Source of the DNA: Craterostigma plantagineum
Lineage: Eukaryota > Streptophyta > Magnoliopsida > Lamiales > Linderniaceae
Reading direction: 5' to 3'
NCBI GenBank assembly: GCA_027422505.1
Contig: JAPQWV010000300.1
Span: 372,001-436,000 of the forward strand
DNA length: 64,000 nt
Shown here: positions 34,735 to 45,729 of the stretch, one piece after another
Layout of the letters: each line of letters opens with the position of its first letter
Numbering within the stretch: the first letter of the stretch is position 1
Made by a program: the position numbers and the translations under genes
Notes under the pieces: generated by a model
Told to the model about the DNA's origin: nothing
What the model saw: the letters and a program-made list of their open reading frames with translations, nothing else
Database searches by the model: none

Positions 34735-35115
34735 TAGTACTGTCAAAACGAGTCGGTGGGGCGAGCCTGTGGGGCGGGCGGGCCCGTAGCCCCTAGCCCG
34801 CCAAAGCCCGCTGCTTGGCTGCCCGCACCGCCCTGCAGCGGGCCAGGCCCGCCCGCCTGGAAATTTTTTATATTTTATTTTTAATTAGATTTTTTAATTT
34901 AACAAGAATTATTTATTTAATTATGATATTTAAATACACATTAATTATGTATTAAACAATAAATGCATAATTTATTATATATTAATCAATAAATGCATAA
35001 TTAGTTATACCATAATTAATGAATCATTAATTAATTTCTTCAATTAAATTAATATATATTTACTATATAATATAAATGAATTAAATTATATAATTATAAT
35101 TTATATGGCAGGTCG
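34735..35115. mobile_element. Truncated hAT-like element with GC-rich end
   Basis: TAGTACTGTCAAAACGAG starts a GC-rich block of GGGCGGGCCCG-type words and an AT-rich core, as in the elements at 13788 and 39837. The opposite end is missing. Confidence 0.55.
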
Positions 35116-36104
35116 GCACACTATGCTATCGTGTATTTCCCTCAAGATTAAGCAAGTCCATACTTATCTTATATGGGCCAAGACATGTATTTCCTTGGGC
35201 CTTTCTTTTATTAATTAGTTACTCCAAGTTGGGGCTTCCCTGAATTCCTTTGGGTTCTATTATTATTTTGGCCCCTCTATATATTTTTAGTCCTATATTC
35301 TTTCTTGGGCTTTCTAGTCTTCTCGGCCCATATTATTTTACCTAACTCTCGGGCCCAGTTAATATTTTCGGTTTGATTCCGTATTAATTTCACGGGTACT
35401 TCAGCTATAGTCATTGTCAAGTGATCCATATATAAGCAGCGACTACATCCATAAGACGTATATCGAGTTCTTCGCATACTGTCAAACTTATTAAATAACG
35501 AAAAGTAGTATTTCCACATTATGAGAATACATATCCTCACAATCATACTAGGTCGTTGTGAAAAGCTTTGAGCAACAAGTCGTGCTTTGTATCTCACAGT
35601 TTCACCGTTTTCATTTTCTTTCTGATGAAAACCCATTTATATACGACAACCTTGAGCAGAACAACCATAAAGAAAGCTCTTAACTGTTCAAAAGCTCGTG
35701 AGCTTTTATGTTTTAATTTTTTCAAGATATATTTATAAACATCGAGCTTTGAGCTACAATAATTAACGTATATTTTAATCTACTTTTACTTTTTAAGATA
35801 GATTTAAAATGTCGAGTAAACCAGCTAATTGGTGGAGCTTGGGCTCCAAGATCAAGAAAAACTGTAATTAGATGAAATATTGCTAAAGAAAGAAAATCTT
35901 TTTGGATAATAATATTACCGACTAATTGTATATTGCCTGAAGCAACAACATATTACTATTAATTCATATAACAATTTAAAGTAATATCACGCGTTACCTC
36001 CCCCACTCACATATTATGTTTGAAATTGAGACCATTGTGTAAACACTAATAGATAATAAAATACCAATACTACAAGTAATATATTGTTTATGTGATATTG
36101 CTTC
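35116..36104 (-). repeat. Repeat copy A (left part) with a copia RT remnant
   Basis: From about 35385 this matches copies B and C (about 80%). Minus strand 35636-35277 still reads FHQKENENG and RYKARLVAQ, a piece of copia reverse transcriptase, now full of changes. The repeat is interrupted by the hAT element at 36113 and resumes at 39399. Confidence 0.6.
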
Positions 36105-36356
36105 GCAATTCCCAGGGACGGATCTATTCATGGGCCGGGGGGGCCAAGGCCCCCCACGGAAATTTTCGAAAATTTTAGTACTATATGACATATGTCGAAC
36201 TTTGATATATAGAGCATTTCTTCAGTAACTTTCATATAAGGACGTTTGGCATATTAGTTAGGGGAGTAAGTTATTGTTCTATAGGTTCGATTCATTCAGA
36301 TTCCCATATTAATATTTTTGGCTTTCATTTAATAATAAATAAAAGAATATTGGTGG

Positions 36357-36606
36357 GTTGGGCTGCCCAAATAAATGAAAAATACACCATTGGCCCAATT
36401 AGGGTTTAAAGAATCAAAACAAATCTACAAAAAACTAGTAAGAATAATTCAAAAATACAATCAAATCAAAAGCAATCAATTGTTGGGCTGCCCAAATAAA
36501 TGAAAAATACACCCTTGGCCCAATTAGGGTTTAAAAAATCAAAACAAATCTACAAAAAACTAGTAAGAATAATTCAAAAAATACAATCAAATCAAAAGCA
36601 ATCAGT
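36357..36606. repeat. 125-bp tandem duplication in the hAT 5' region
   Basis: Two nearly identical units each start GTTGGGCTGCCCAAATAAAT and end AATCAAAAGCAATCA, ahead of the transposase start. Confidence 0.9.
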
Positions 36607-36845
36607 CGTTCACAAGCATAAATAAGGCCACATCAATTCAAACCAAAGAACAATCTTAAATCTCTTCCGAAAATCAATCGAGACTTAGCTGAAGGTTACG
36701 GGTAAGATAAAAACAAAAAATATGATTTGAACTTTGATAGACATCACGGAATCTCACGGTGTTTTGTTGTTTTGCGTATGATGTTTCATTGTTATTGTTC
36801 TAATACTGAATATTATTTTTTTATGATGATAGATTTCATATATTC

Positions 36846-39254
36846 ATGGGAAAGTCTACTACGATTGATAATTTTTTTTCAAAAGAAGAGGACAAACGAA
36901 GATTTATCTTCTGCCATAACCGCATCGTCAACGCCAATATCAAACGACAATGATCTTCTAGCCCAAGTTCCTCCTAGTCCTAAAAGATTCCAAAATATAG
37001 AAATTGAGGACGTTGATCTCAACTCTTTGGAGCGTGATCCGAGAATACGTCGACAAATTTGGGAATATAATCCTAACCAACAGGAACAGATACGTCGGAC
37101 TTATTTGAATCTAAAGGCATATCAACCCATTCTTCAAGAATTTCCGCTGAATAAAAATATTAAGCACCCTTGAAGATTTCAATCTACTTGGTATCAGCGA
37201 TTTCCTTGGTTGGAGTATTCACCGGCTAAAGATAAAGCATATTGCTTTCCATGTTTTATCTTTAATAAGCCATCGGAATATTCAAATCAAACTGCTTTTA
37301 CAGTTGATGGATTTGATAGTTGGAAGAAAGTCAAAAATGGAAAATCTTGTGCTTTTCTGGGCCACATCGGAAAAGACAATGTTTCTTCACCACATCGTAA
37401 TGCTGAAAAGGCGTGTGAGGATTTGATGAACCAACCACAACATATATCAAGGAAGCTTGATAATTTCGATGCTCAACAAATTGCACTTAAATGTCTTCGA
37501 ATTGAAGGCTCATATGATGCGGTGCGATTTCTTGCACTTCAAGGAATTCCATTTAGAGGTCATGACGAGCGCTCTTGCTCATCAAATCGTGGTTATTTTC
37601 TTGAATTTTTGGATACCAGGTACAATGGCGAACTTGCGAAGGCGGTTGAGAAAGCTCCAAAAAATGCCAAGTATATGAGTCACGATATTCAAAAGCAAAC
37701 ACTTCATGTGATTTCTATGAGAGTGAAGAATGCAATTCATGAAGAAATTGGGATTGCAAAGTATTGCATAATTGTTGGTGAAGCCAGGGATGAGTCAAAA
37801 AGAGAGCAAATGTCTATTGTGATAAGGTTCGTGGATACTAATGGACTCATTCAAGAACGTTTTTTTGGAGTTTTTCAGGTATCTGATTCAACAGCCCTGA
37901 CATTAAAAGGCGTAATATATTCTATTTTATCGCGCTATGACTTGGACGTCCAAAATATTAGAGGTCAGGGTTATGATGGTGCTAGTAACATGAGGGGTGA
38001 GTTCAATGGATTGCAAGCTTTGATAGCGAAAGATTATAGAAGTGCTTATTATATTGCTTTGCTCATCGGTTGCAACTGGCTTTAGTTTCAACACCGAAAC
38101 ATGTGATATCTATTCATCAGTTTTTCGACAGGTTAACTAATATAGTTAATCTTGTTGGTTCTTCATGTAAGCGTAACGATGAATTAAAGCGTGCTCATGC
38201 AGATGATATTGCACATTTGATTGCTATTGGTGAACTAGAGACGGGGAGTGGACTTAATTAGATTGGTACTTAGCCGCAGATACACGTTGGAGTTCTCATT
38301 TGAGATTATTGACCGGCCTTATTAAGATGTTTAGTGCGGCATGTACAATATTGCTTAAGGTTATGGATGACGGACTTCCTTCTCAACGAGCAGAGGCTAC
38401 ATTTGTTTATGATGAGATTACATCGTTCGATTTTGTATTTATTTTACATCTTATGAATGATATAATGGGGATTACAGATGTACTTTGTCAAGCTCTACAA
38501 AGCAAGTCCCAAGATATAATAAATGCGTTGGAGCTTGTAGTATCGACCAAGAATTTGCTTCAACAGATGAGGGATGACAAGTGGGATGATTTGCTAGTAA
38601 AGATAAAGACTTTTTGTGAAGTTCGAAATATTGAAATTCCTGATTTTAGTGCTCATTATATTGATAGCGAGGGCGTGGATGAAGGATCAATCGTTCGGAG
38701 AATATCACCATTGAGCGTCATTATCAGGTAGACCTCTTTTATGCTGCCATAGATTCACGGTTGCAAGAAATTAATGGTCGATTCAGTGATAATGCTTTAA
38801 ATCCGCAATGTGGCAGAGACGTTCAAAATTGGGGATATATGTGAATTAGTCGCAAAGTTCTACACGCAAGATTAGACTAAAGCTGAGTTTGAGCAAATGG
38901 AGATACAATTGAAGCACTACGAGTATAACGTAGTCAAGTGCAGTGATTATAAAAAATTTCAACCCTTTCATACCTATGTCAATGGTTGGTGAAGACTAAC
39001 AAGTCTGTTACGTAAAATCTCGTTTTTCGAGTGATTGTTCTTGTGCTTACTCTTCCAGTTTCTACGGCTACGATAAACGCTCATTTTCCGCAATGAATAT
39101 CGTGAAAACAAGGCTTCGAAGTAAAATGGAGGATGATTTTCTCTCGGACGCATTAATGGTATATATTGAGAGAGAATATGCTAAAAGTGTGAGTGTGGAA
39201 GCTATTATTGAAGACTTCGAAAATTTGAAAGAACGTCGCATTCCTTTTATTTAG
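36846..39254 (+). pseudogene. hAT transposase (TTF/DUF4371/hAT dimerisation), damaged
   Basis: The start MGKSTTIDNFF at 36846 is followed by an N-terminal region, a TTF-type zinc-finger part (LEYSPAKDKAYCFPCF near 37215), and the DUF4371/RNase-H-like region (37400-38080, with GQGYDGASNMRGEF). The C-terminal hAT dimerisation segment ends at a stop at 39252-39254 (SFSAMNIVKTRLRSKM). Damage seen: a T-run frameshift at 36872-36879, a stop at 37171, a frameshift near 38060, a stop at 38259 and one-base shifts near 38270 and 38701. A further shift lies in the C-terminal part. The transposase would cut and paste elements with the ends described above; in this state it is not expected to be made. Confidence 0.85.
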
Positions 39255-39398
39255 ATTGTTTTTTGTTATCCCTAGTCATTGTATTTCAATGTACTATATT
39301 TTTCGTCTCGTCGCGATATATTAATTTTTTAAATTTGTCTTTATATTTTTTTTGCGGCCCTCCGAGCATAAATTCCTGCATCCGCCCCTGGCAATTCC

Positions 39399-39789
39399 CA
39401 CGCCACGATGTCGTTCCATCATATAAGGGACATATCTAAAATCAGAAACTTATATTATATTATAATATGTATATATATATATATATATATCATAATGTGC
39501 AAGAAATAGAAAGTCATATCATTAATTAACCCAAGTTGAAAAGGTTTATACTATGAACTTCCATTTGCAATCTATCAGACTCCCAAATGTATCTAGTCAA
39601 AGTTATACCGTATCACTAACTACGTAAATAGAATTCAATAGTTAATATAACATTCACTAAATAAAAACCCTACTCCTCACCACATACCAAGAATCCTCCT
39701 TGATTTGTTCATCTCATCTGATCTCATCATTGAAAAAAATGCTTTTTGTTTCGGGCCTGGGTGAGCCAACATACGCGCTCATGCCCAAA
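39399..39789. repeat. Repeat copy A, right part
   Basis: Continues copy A after the hAT element (CACGATGTCGTTCCATCATATAAGG onward), parallel to 41410-41700 and 55735-56090, and contains a TA microsatellite at about 39470-39490. Confidence 0.65.
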
Positions 39790-41710
39790 CTTTCACCTGT
39801 AGTCAATGTCAAGTAATCCATATAATAAGCAGTGACTAGAACTGCCAAAATGGCGGGCCGGGTTGGCCCGCCGCCCGTCGTCTGGCAGGCCACAAAAATG
39901 GGGGCCGCGGGCTAGGTGGGCCAGGCCCGCCCGCCTATATATATTATTTATTTTTCTGTATTTTTATTTTATAATTTAATTTATTAATTAGTTTTGATTA
40001 ATGGGGTCTTTACACATAAGTACCTATTTGGATAAAACTTGTAATTTAGTACATTGTCAAGATTTTTTTATATGTAGGTACCTAACAGAATAAATTTTTT
40101 GCACATAGGTACCCGATCCGCGAAAGTACACAATACAACAAATTTGGGTACCCTATATAACAGAAAATGGTACGACGTATGTTATATTTAGGTATGCCCT
40201 ATGTAACACACAGGTATGCCGTAGGTACGACGTATGCTATATTTAGGTACCCTATATCAACGTGATATGGTACGCCATATACACACAGGAAGGTACGCCA
40301 TGACTAAACAAACTAGTAAAAATTAAATCGGGTACCTATCTGTAAAATTTTCTAACATGTGTACCTATGTGTAAAAATTTTATCCAATTAGGTATTTTTC
40401 TATAGATTCACCTTGATTAATTAAGGTATTTAATAATAAATTATGGATAAACAACGTATTAATTATATATTTATAAATATATATATATGTTGTTAATTAT
40501 GGTATAATTAGTAAATCATTAACTATTAAATTAATATATTTAAACATAATATATAATATAAAATATAAATATATATAATTTTATTAAACTGGCGGACTAG
40601 CCAGTGCGCCAGCCCGCCCCGCCCCGGCTAGCCCGCGGCCCGCGCGGGCTAGCCCGTTTAGGCCCGCCAGATCCCAGCCTAGCCCGCGCCATATGCAGGG
40701 CGGGGCGGGGCGGGCCGGCCCGCGGGCCATTTTGACAGGTCTAGCAGTGACTACATCCGTTAGACATATCCGAATCTTTGTAAACTTCCAGACTTACTAA
40801 ATAACAAAATGTAGTTGTTTACACCACATGAGAATACATATCTGCATAACCATACCAGGTCATTGTGAAAAGCTTTGAGCAAAAAGTCGTGTTTTATATA
40901 TCACAACTTCACCGTTTTCATTTTATTTCAGATGAATACCCACTTATATCCAACGAGCTTGAGCTGAACATCGATGAAGAAAGCTCGTAACTGTTCAAAA
41001 GCTCGTGAGCTTTTATGTTTATTATATATTTAAAAACATCTAACTTTGATCTACGTTAGTTGTTGAGATGTATTTTAAATCTATTTTAACTTTTTTTTAA
41101 GATAGAGTTAAAATGTCGAGTAAACAAGCACATTGATGGAGCTTGGCTCTTAGATATAAATCTGACAAGAGAAAATGTAATAGATGAGAAATGTATTGCT
41201 AAAGAATAAATAAAACTGTTTTATAACAGTACTAACCACATATTGTGATTGTGTGAAGCAACAACATATTACTCGTATAGCAATTTAAAATAATATTTCC
41301 TCGTGTTACCTCCCTATATATATATATATATATATTTGATCTTTGTTTCAACACTTACAGATATTAATAGTTATATAACGAATAATAATTTTTTTTTTCT
41401 GATAGCACTTCGCAATTCCCATGCCACGATGTTGTCACATCATATAAGGGACATATCTAAAAATCAGAGAATTGTATTATAATTATATACATACATACAT
41501 ATATACTTATATATCATAATGTGGAATGAATATAAAAGTCAAATAAACCCAAGTTGGAAAAGTTTATACTATAAACTTGCATTTCCAATCTTTTCAGACT
41601 CCCAAATGTATCTGGTCAAAGTTACGCCTTATATCACTAATTACATTAAGATAATTCAATAATTAATACAAAATTCAATGGAGAAAAACCAGTGGTTTCC
41701 CTCCTCACCA
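39790..41710 (-). repeat. Repeat copy B (tandem with A), copia RT remnant
   Basis: Begins GTAGTCAATGTCAAGTAATCC, directly after copy A, and runs to 41710 apart from a nested hAT element. The minus strand carries the same reverse-transcriptase remnant as copies A and C, not readable as a protein. Confidence 0.65.
39837..40743. mobile_element. Non-autonomous hAT element with GC-rich ends (copy 2)
   Basis: Ends TAGAACTGCCAAAATGG and, inverted, TAGACCTGTCAAAATGG, flanked by a perfect 8-bp duplication GCAGTGAC (39829-39836, 40744-40751). GC-rich subterminal blocks enclose an AT-rich core. The core includes repeated GGTACGCC / GGTACGACGTATG words (40110-40300). No ORF. Confidence 0.88.
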
Positions 41711-42072
41711 CCTACCGTGAGCAACCACCGTGAGCACCATAAGCAAATCTATCATTTCTTGCGTTTTTTTCGATTCTCAACGCCGCCCACACCTCGTGAC
41801 CATCTCATATCCATTGGTAACCTAAATCATCCTCTCCAACAAGTTAATTTTTAAGAAAATCCATTATTTATTCTTCACATGTGGACGACACATCGATGTG
41901 ATGATTTCTTAAAAATTAACGTGTTGTAGATGGTGATTTATGTTACCAGGATATGAGATGGTCTACGGAGGTGTGGGCGGCGTTGAGAATAGAAAAAATG
42001 CAAGAAAATGAGAGATTTGCTTATGGTGCTCACGGTGGTTGCTCACGGTAGGTGAGCACCATAACAAATCTC
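41711..42072. mobile_element. Mutator-type MITE copy 2 (left end shortened)
   Basis: Same family as 7969-8328: CTACCGTGAGCAACCACCG at the left, and the complete right end ...GTGAGCACCATAACAAATCTC. The outermost left bases are missing at the junction with repeat copy B. Confidence 0.75.
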
Positions 42073-42087
42073 TCTCTATATATATAT

Positions 42088-43978
42088 TGAAGATATAAAT
42101 GTGCCTAAGAGGTCCTGAGTTCGAACCTCCACCCTGTGACATTTCTCCAGGCCTGCCACATGGGCCCAGACATGTGCGATTGACCTGATCGGCCCGTTTA
42201 GCAGGTAGTGGGTCGGCCCCGGGGTTTCACCATCGGCTTTCCCCGGTTACCAAAAAAAATAATAATAATAAAAAAATAAATGTGCCTAAGAGGGGGGTGA
42301 ATTAGGCTTATAAAATTTTATGCTTCTTTTCACAAAACCTTAGTGTGGTGACTTAGATATGCCTAATGATAATGGGACGAGTATGCCTGTTATATCCTAG
42401 TGTCGTCGGATGTGTTTCGGGTCTGTCTCACAGTGATAACGAAATAACTGAAAAGTAAATGCGAGACAGGATTTTTATAGAGGTTATATCCCCAACTGGG
42501 GTTTACTCCTCTCCTTGGGATTTGCTTCCCCAAGAGTTTAACCAATCACTATAATGCACCGTAGCTGGATACAAAACTGATTGGTTAGACCAATACACAA
42601 CCGAAACAAGTCGAACACTAGACACTACTAGGTCACCACACGCCGAGTTTCGTTCCTCGGAATCTCCTTGATCCTGACAGACACAGCTCGCTACCGAAGG
42701 GCCCCCGGACTTGTCCTTCCCTTCACGTGTGCGTAAACGTCGACCTTACCTCCTTGGTATTGCTCACGTCCGAAGACAATACGTCCGAAGACAGAATATA
42801 TGGCAGGGGATGATGGAATATCGGATAAATCACTCGCTCAGTGATGGATACACAAGTTAACGCTCAGTAAGGCAGAAAGCTATCGCAAGTGAATGGCTCA
42901 GGAATCTCTTAGTATCTCTCTGCTCAAAAATCTCTCGTAGGCTTAAATTCGCAAATTCTCTGTTTTTTTTTCTTGAAAATCTGAAGTGCAGCTCATATAT
43001 AATCCTTTTCAAATAGCACTTCACATGGAAAGTCATATCAAACAATAATTACCAAATCAAGCATAGTTTCCATGTAGCTTTCGAGTCAATCATACCATAT
43101 AAATCATGCTTCTAATAAATCATCACAACGGTTATATAGCACATTAAAGCATGATTATATTCCATATAGAGACTCAATTTCGTTCTTATGCATATTCAAC
43201 CACTTCGCATATATTTTCCATATCAGAATTTTCCATAAGTGATTCCATGCTATCAGTTCCTAGTAACGAGTCAATCCAGATTTACTTTCCAAGTATGGCA
43301 CACAAGATAGCAAGGCATCAGCACGTTTTCCATGTACAGCTCATAGCACTTAATCAATATATTTACCATGTTTAGCACACAAGTCAGATCAAAACTTACT
43401 TAAATCGATTTATCACATCATGGCACAACTTTCCTTATTTCAGAGATATCACCCGTTATACATACCATATAGGAGTACTTTATCCATAGGGTCAATCAAA
43501 TCAAATCTTTCCTTAATATAATAATCCAATCAGCACAAGGAAAGATATTAATTCAATATTGCACATTAAATACAGTGGAAAGCATGCAAGAATCGTATAA
43601 GTGATTTTCGTCCAGGAATAAACAAGTATCAACGGATATATCACTTTCCATATATAAACAGCATATTTTCCTTTTATAGCTCAGTAGGATATCTCATGCA
43701 TTATTTCCATATATAGCACAGAACGCTATATCCTATCTCATGGGCTGTCTATAACATGCGATCACCTAGTTCCATCAAATCATCACAAAATCACACGCAG
43801 TTCAAATATTCAACACTTTAACAATTTTCAGCTCATTAGCAATGCATGGTTGAACATTATCATGAACTTAGACATTTTATTTTTCCCAAATCGAATTGCT
43901 TATTTTATAGACCTAATGTCATTACAATTACATCGTTCATCAAAACTCTCTAACATGTATGGACCAAAAAGGTCAACA
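42088..43978 (-). repeat. 3' LTR of element A, carrying a SINE
   Basis: 1891 bp, TG...CA bounded. Without the 182-bp SINE insertion it has the same length as the other LTR (1709 bp). Confidence 0.88.
42113..42276 (+). mobile_element. SINE in the 3' LTR of element A
   Basis: A box-B-like GAGTTCGAACCTCC is close to its 5' end and an A-rich tail with AATAATAATA closes it. The LTR sequence TAAATGTGCCTAAGAGG occurs on both sides (before 42113 and at 42277-42293) as a 17-bp target duplication. Box A is missing, so the copy is 5'-truncated. It is absent from the other LTR and so inserted after the retrotransposon. The 3' half resembles 5200-5310. Confidence 0.85.
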
Positions 43979-45729
43979 CTCTCCCCCTTTTTGATGATGA
44001 CATGTAATTGATGCAGCACGGAAGCAAGTAAGCATATTCGATTACGCATGTCCTAGCGCATATGTCTAAGTGTTTTATAATTACAAAGCAGAGCATACGA
44101 TATTTCCTAATCACATGTGATACCTATTTGCTCCCCCTGCCTATGTGCAGTTATCTCTATGACATGCATAAGATATATCATGATCCAATTTTGCTCCCCC
44201 TGTCTAGGTGCGGATATATCTTATCTATTTCTATGTTATATCTTGAGTACAAAATGTCGAAATTTACCCGTGAGTGTGCTCCCCCTGCCTAAGTGCGCAT
44301 TTTCCAAGCATGGTTCAAACAATCAGATAATCATCGCAGCAGGCACTTAGCACTTATCAACAAATCTCACACATGTTAATTAGCGCAGATGAGTATCAGA
44401 GTATCACTGTTTCAGAGCATAAGTTCACGCATCGCAGCATAAAAACATCACTGATATATCCTAAGGTCAGAGCAAAATATTGAGCAACGCATAAAAGCAT
44501 CACAAATATATAAAAAAATGCAGCTATTCCATTCGCGAGTGCGCATATTCCATATCATTTATGCAGATATTCCATATAAAGCGTTCAAGCATCAGGGGAA
44601 ACATATTTGTGAAGTTCAGAAATTTTACCAAGCTACATTAGTTTGCTCCACCTATCTAAATGAGGTTATTCCAACTGTCCAGAGCATAAATTCAAAGTTC
44701 CACAGAGAGCATAGGTAGATATCATACAGGCAAGAGTCAGAATGCACACACAATGAAGTTTCCCTTGCATATGTGCAGATATTTTCATGCAAATTCAGTC
44801 AGCACACATAGGCACTAAGAGATATCATAGGCACATAAAAGGAATATCGCACACAAATCATTTCGAATATCAAGGACATTTCTTAGCCCCTTATATCTAT
44901 CATTAATTACGCAGACTTCTCCCCCTTCAGCATCAAAAAGGGATATAATAAGGCTTTAAGGCTGAAAACGTGGCGCAAAATAACTGGAAGACGAAGGAAT
45001 AACTCATCACAAAACGTTCTCAATGCTGGAATCACTATCAGATCTGGCAGATATCGCAGATTTGTTCAGCTCCATGTGATCTTATCTGAACTCTTAAAAC
45101 TGGAGTATGATTAGATGATTTTCAAGAAGAGAAACTATGAAGTTCGAATTCTGAGGTAAGAAAGGAAGAAGTATCGAGTGATCTCATTCAAAAATGGGCA
45201 ACTATCCAAGAGATAAAATGAGATAGGATAAGCTCGGTTTAACTAGAACTAAGAAGATTTGGTTTCCAAACCGAATTTGAATTTCAAAACAAGGTGAACC
45301 GCCGGTCAGAGATTGCAGACTTATGTGATGTGATCTCATTTTGAATAAGGAAAATATTATCAAAGGCTGAATAAGAGATATTTCGAATATCCGAATTTCC
45401 TGAAATAACTTATCGGCTGAAAGAGATCTCAAGGTAGAATAATTACGAATTTCAACCTAATATAATCACACTTTTAGATAAGATCTAAATGATCGGAATT
45501 CCTAAAATAATCTAGATAGCTAAGGGATGATCTCAGAAATGGATAACTATGAATTTGTTCCTAAAACAAAGCGATCACACTTAAGGATAAGATATATAAG
45601 ATCCACGGAAATATTCCAAGGACTGAATGAATATCTTAAGATAGGATAACTATGAATTTCTAACTAAAGTAGACTAACCTAGAGTAAATGATGGAATTAG
45701 GCAGATTTACTAACCATATTTAGCTCGAT
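43979..45729 (-). other. 3' non-coding region of element A with several polypurine tracts
   Basis: CTCTCCCCCTTTTTGATG next to the LTR is the polypurine tract. CTCCCCCTGCCTAAGTGCG-like copies lie at about 44131, 44194 and 44279, and another CTCCCCCTTCAGCATC at about 44918. No env-like ORF is present, unlike in element B/C. Confidence 0.7.

Larger units (their letters stand above)
36113..39390 (+). mobile_element. hAT transposon with ZMYM/DUF4371-type transposase
   Basis: 3278 bp with terminal CAGGGACGGAT and inverted CAGGGGCGGAT. It is flanked by a perfect 8-bp duplication GCAATTCC (36105-36112, 39391-39398) and inserted into repeat copy A. Ends, target duplication and transposase all agree on the hAT superfamily. 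Confidence 0.92.

Noticed and set aside
43151..43375. Identical ORFs at 43151-43375 and 51506-51730 as a conserved gene
   Set aside because: They are the same frame in two LTR copies; identity comes from the LTRs.
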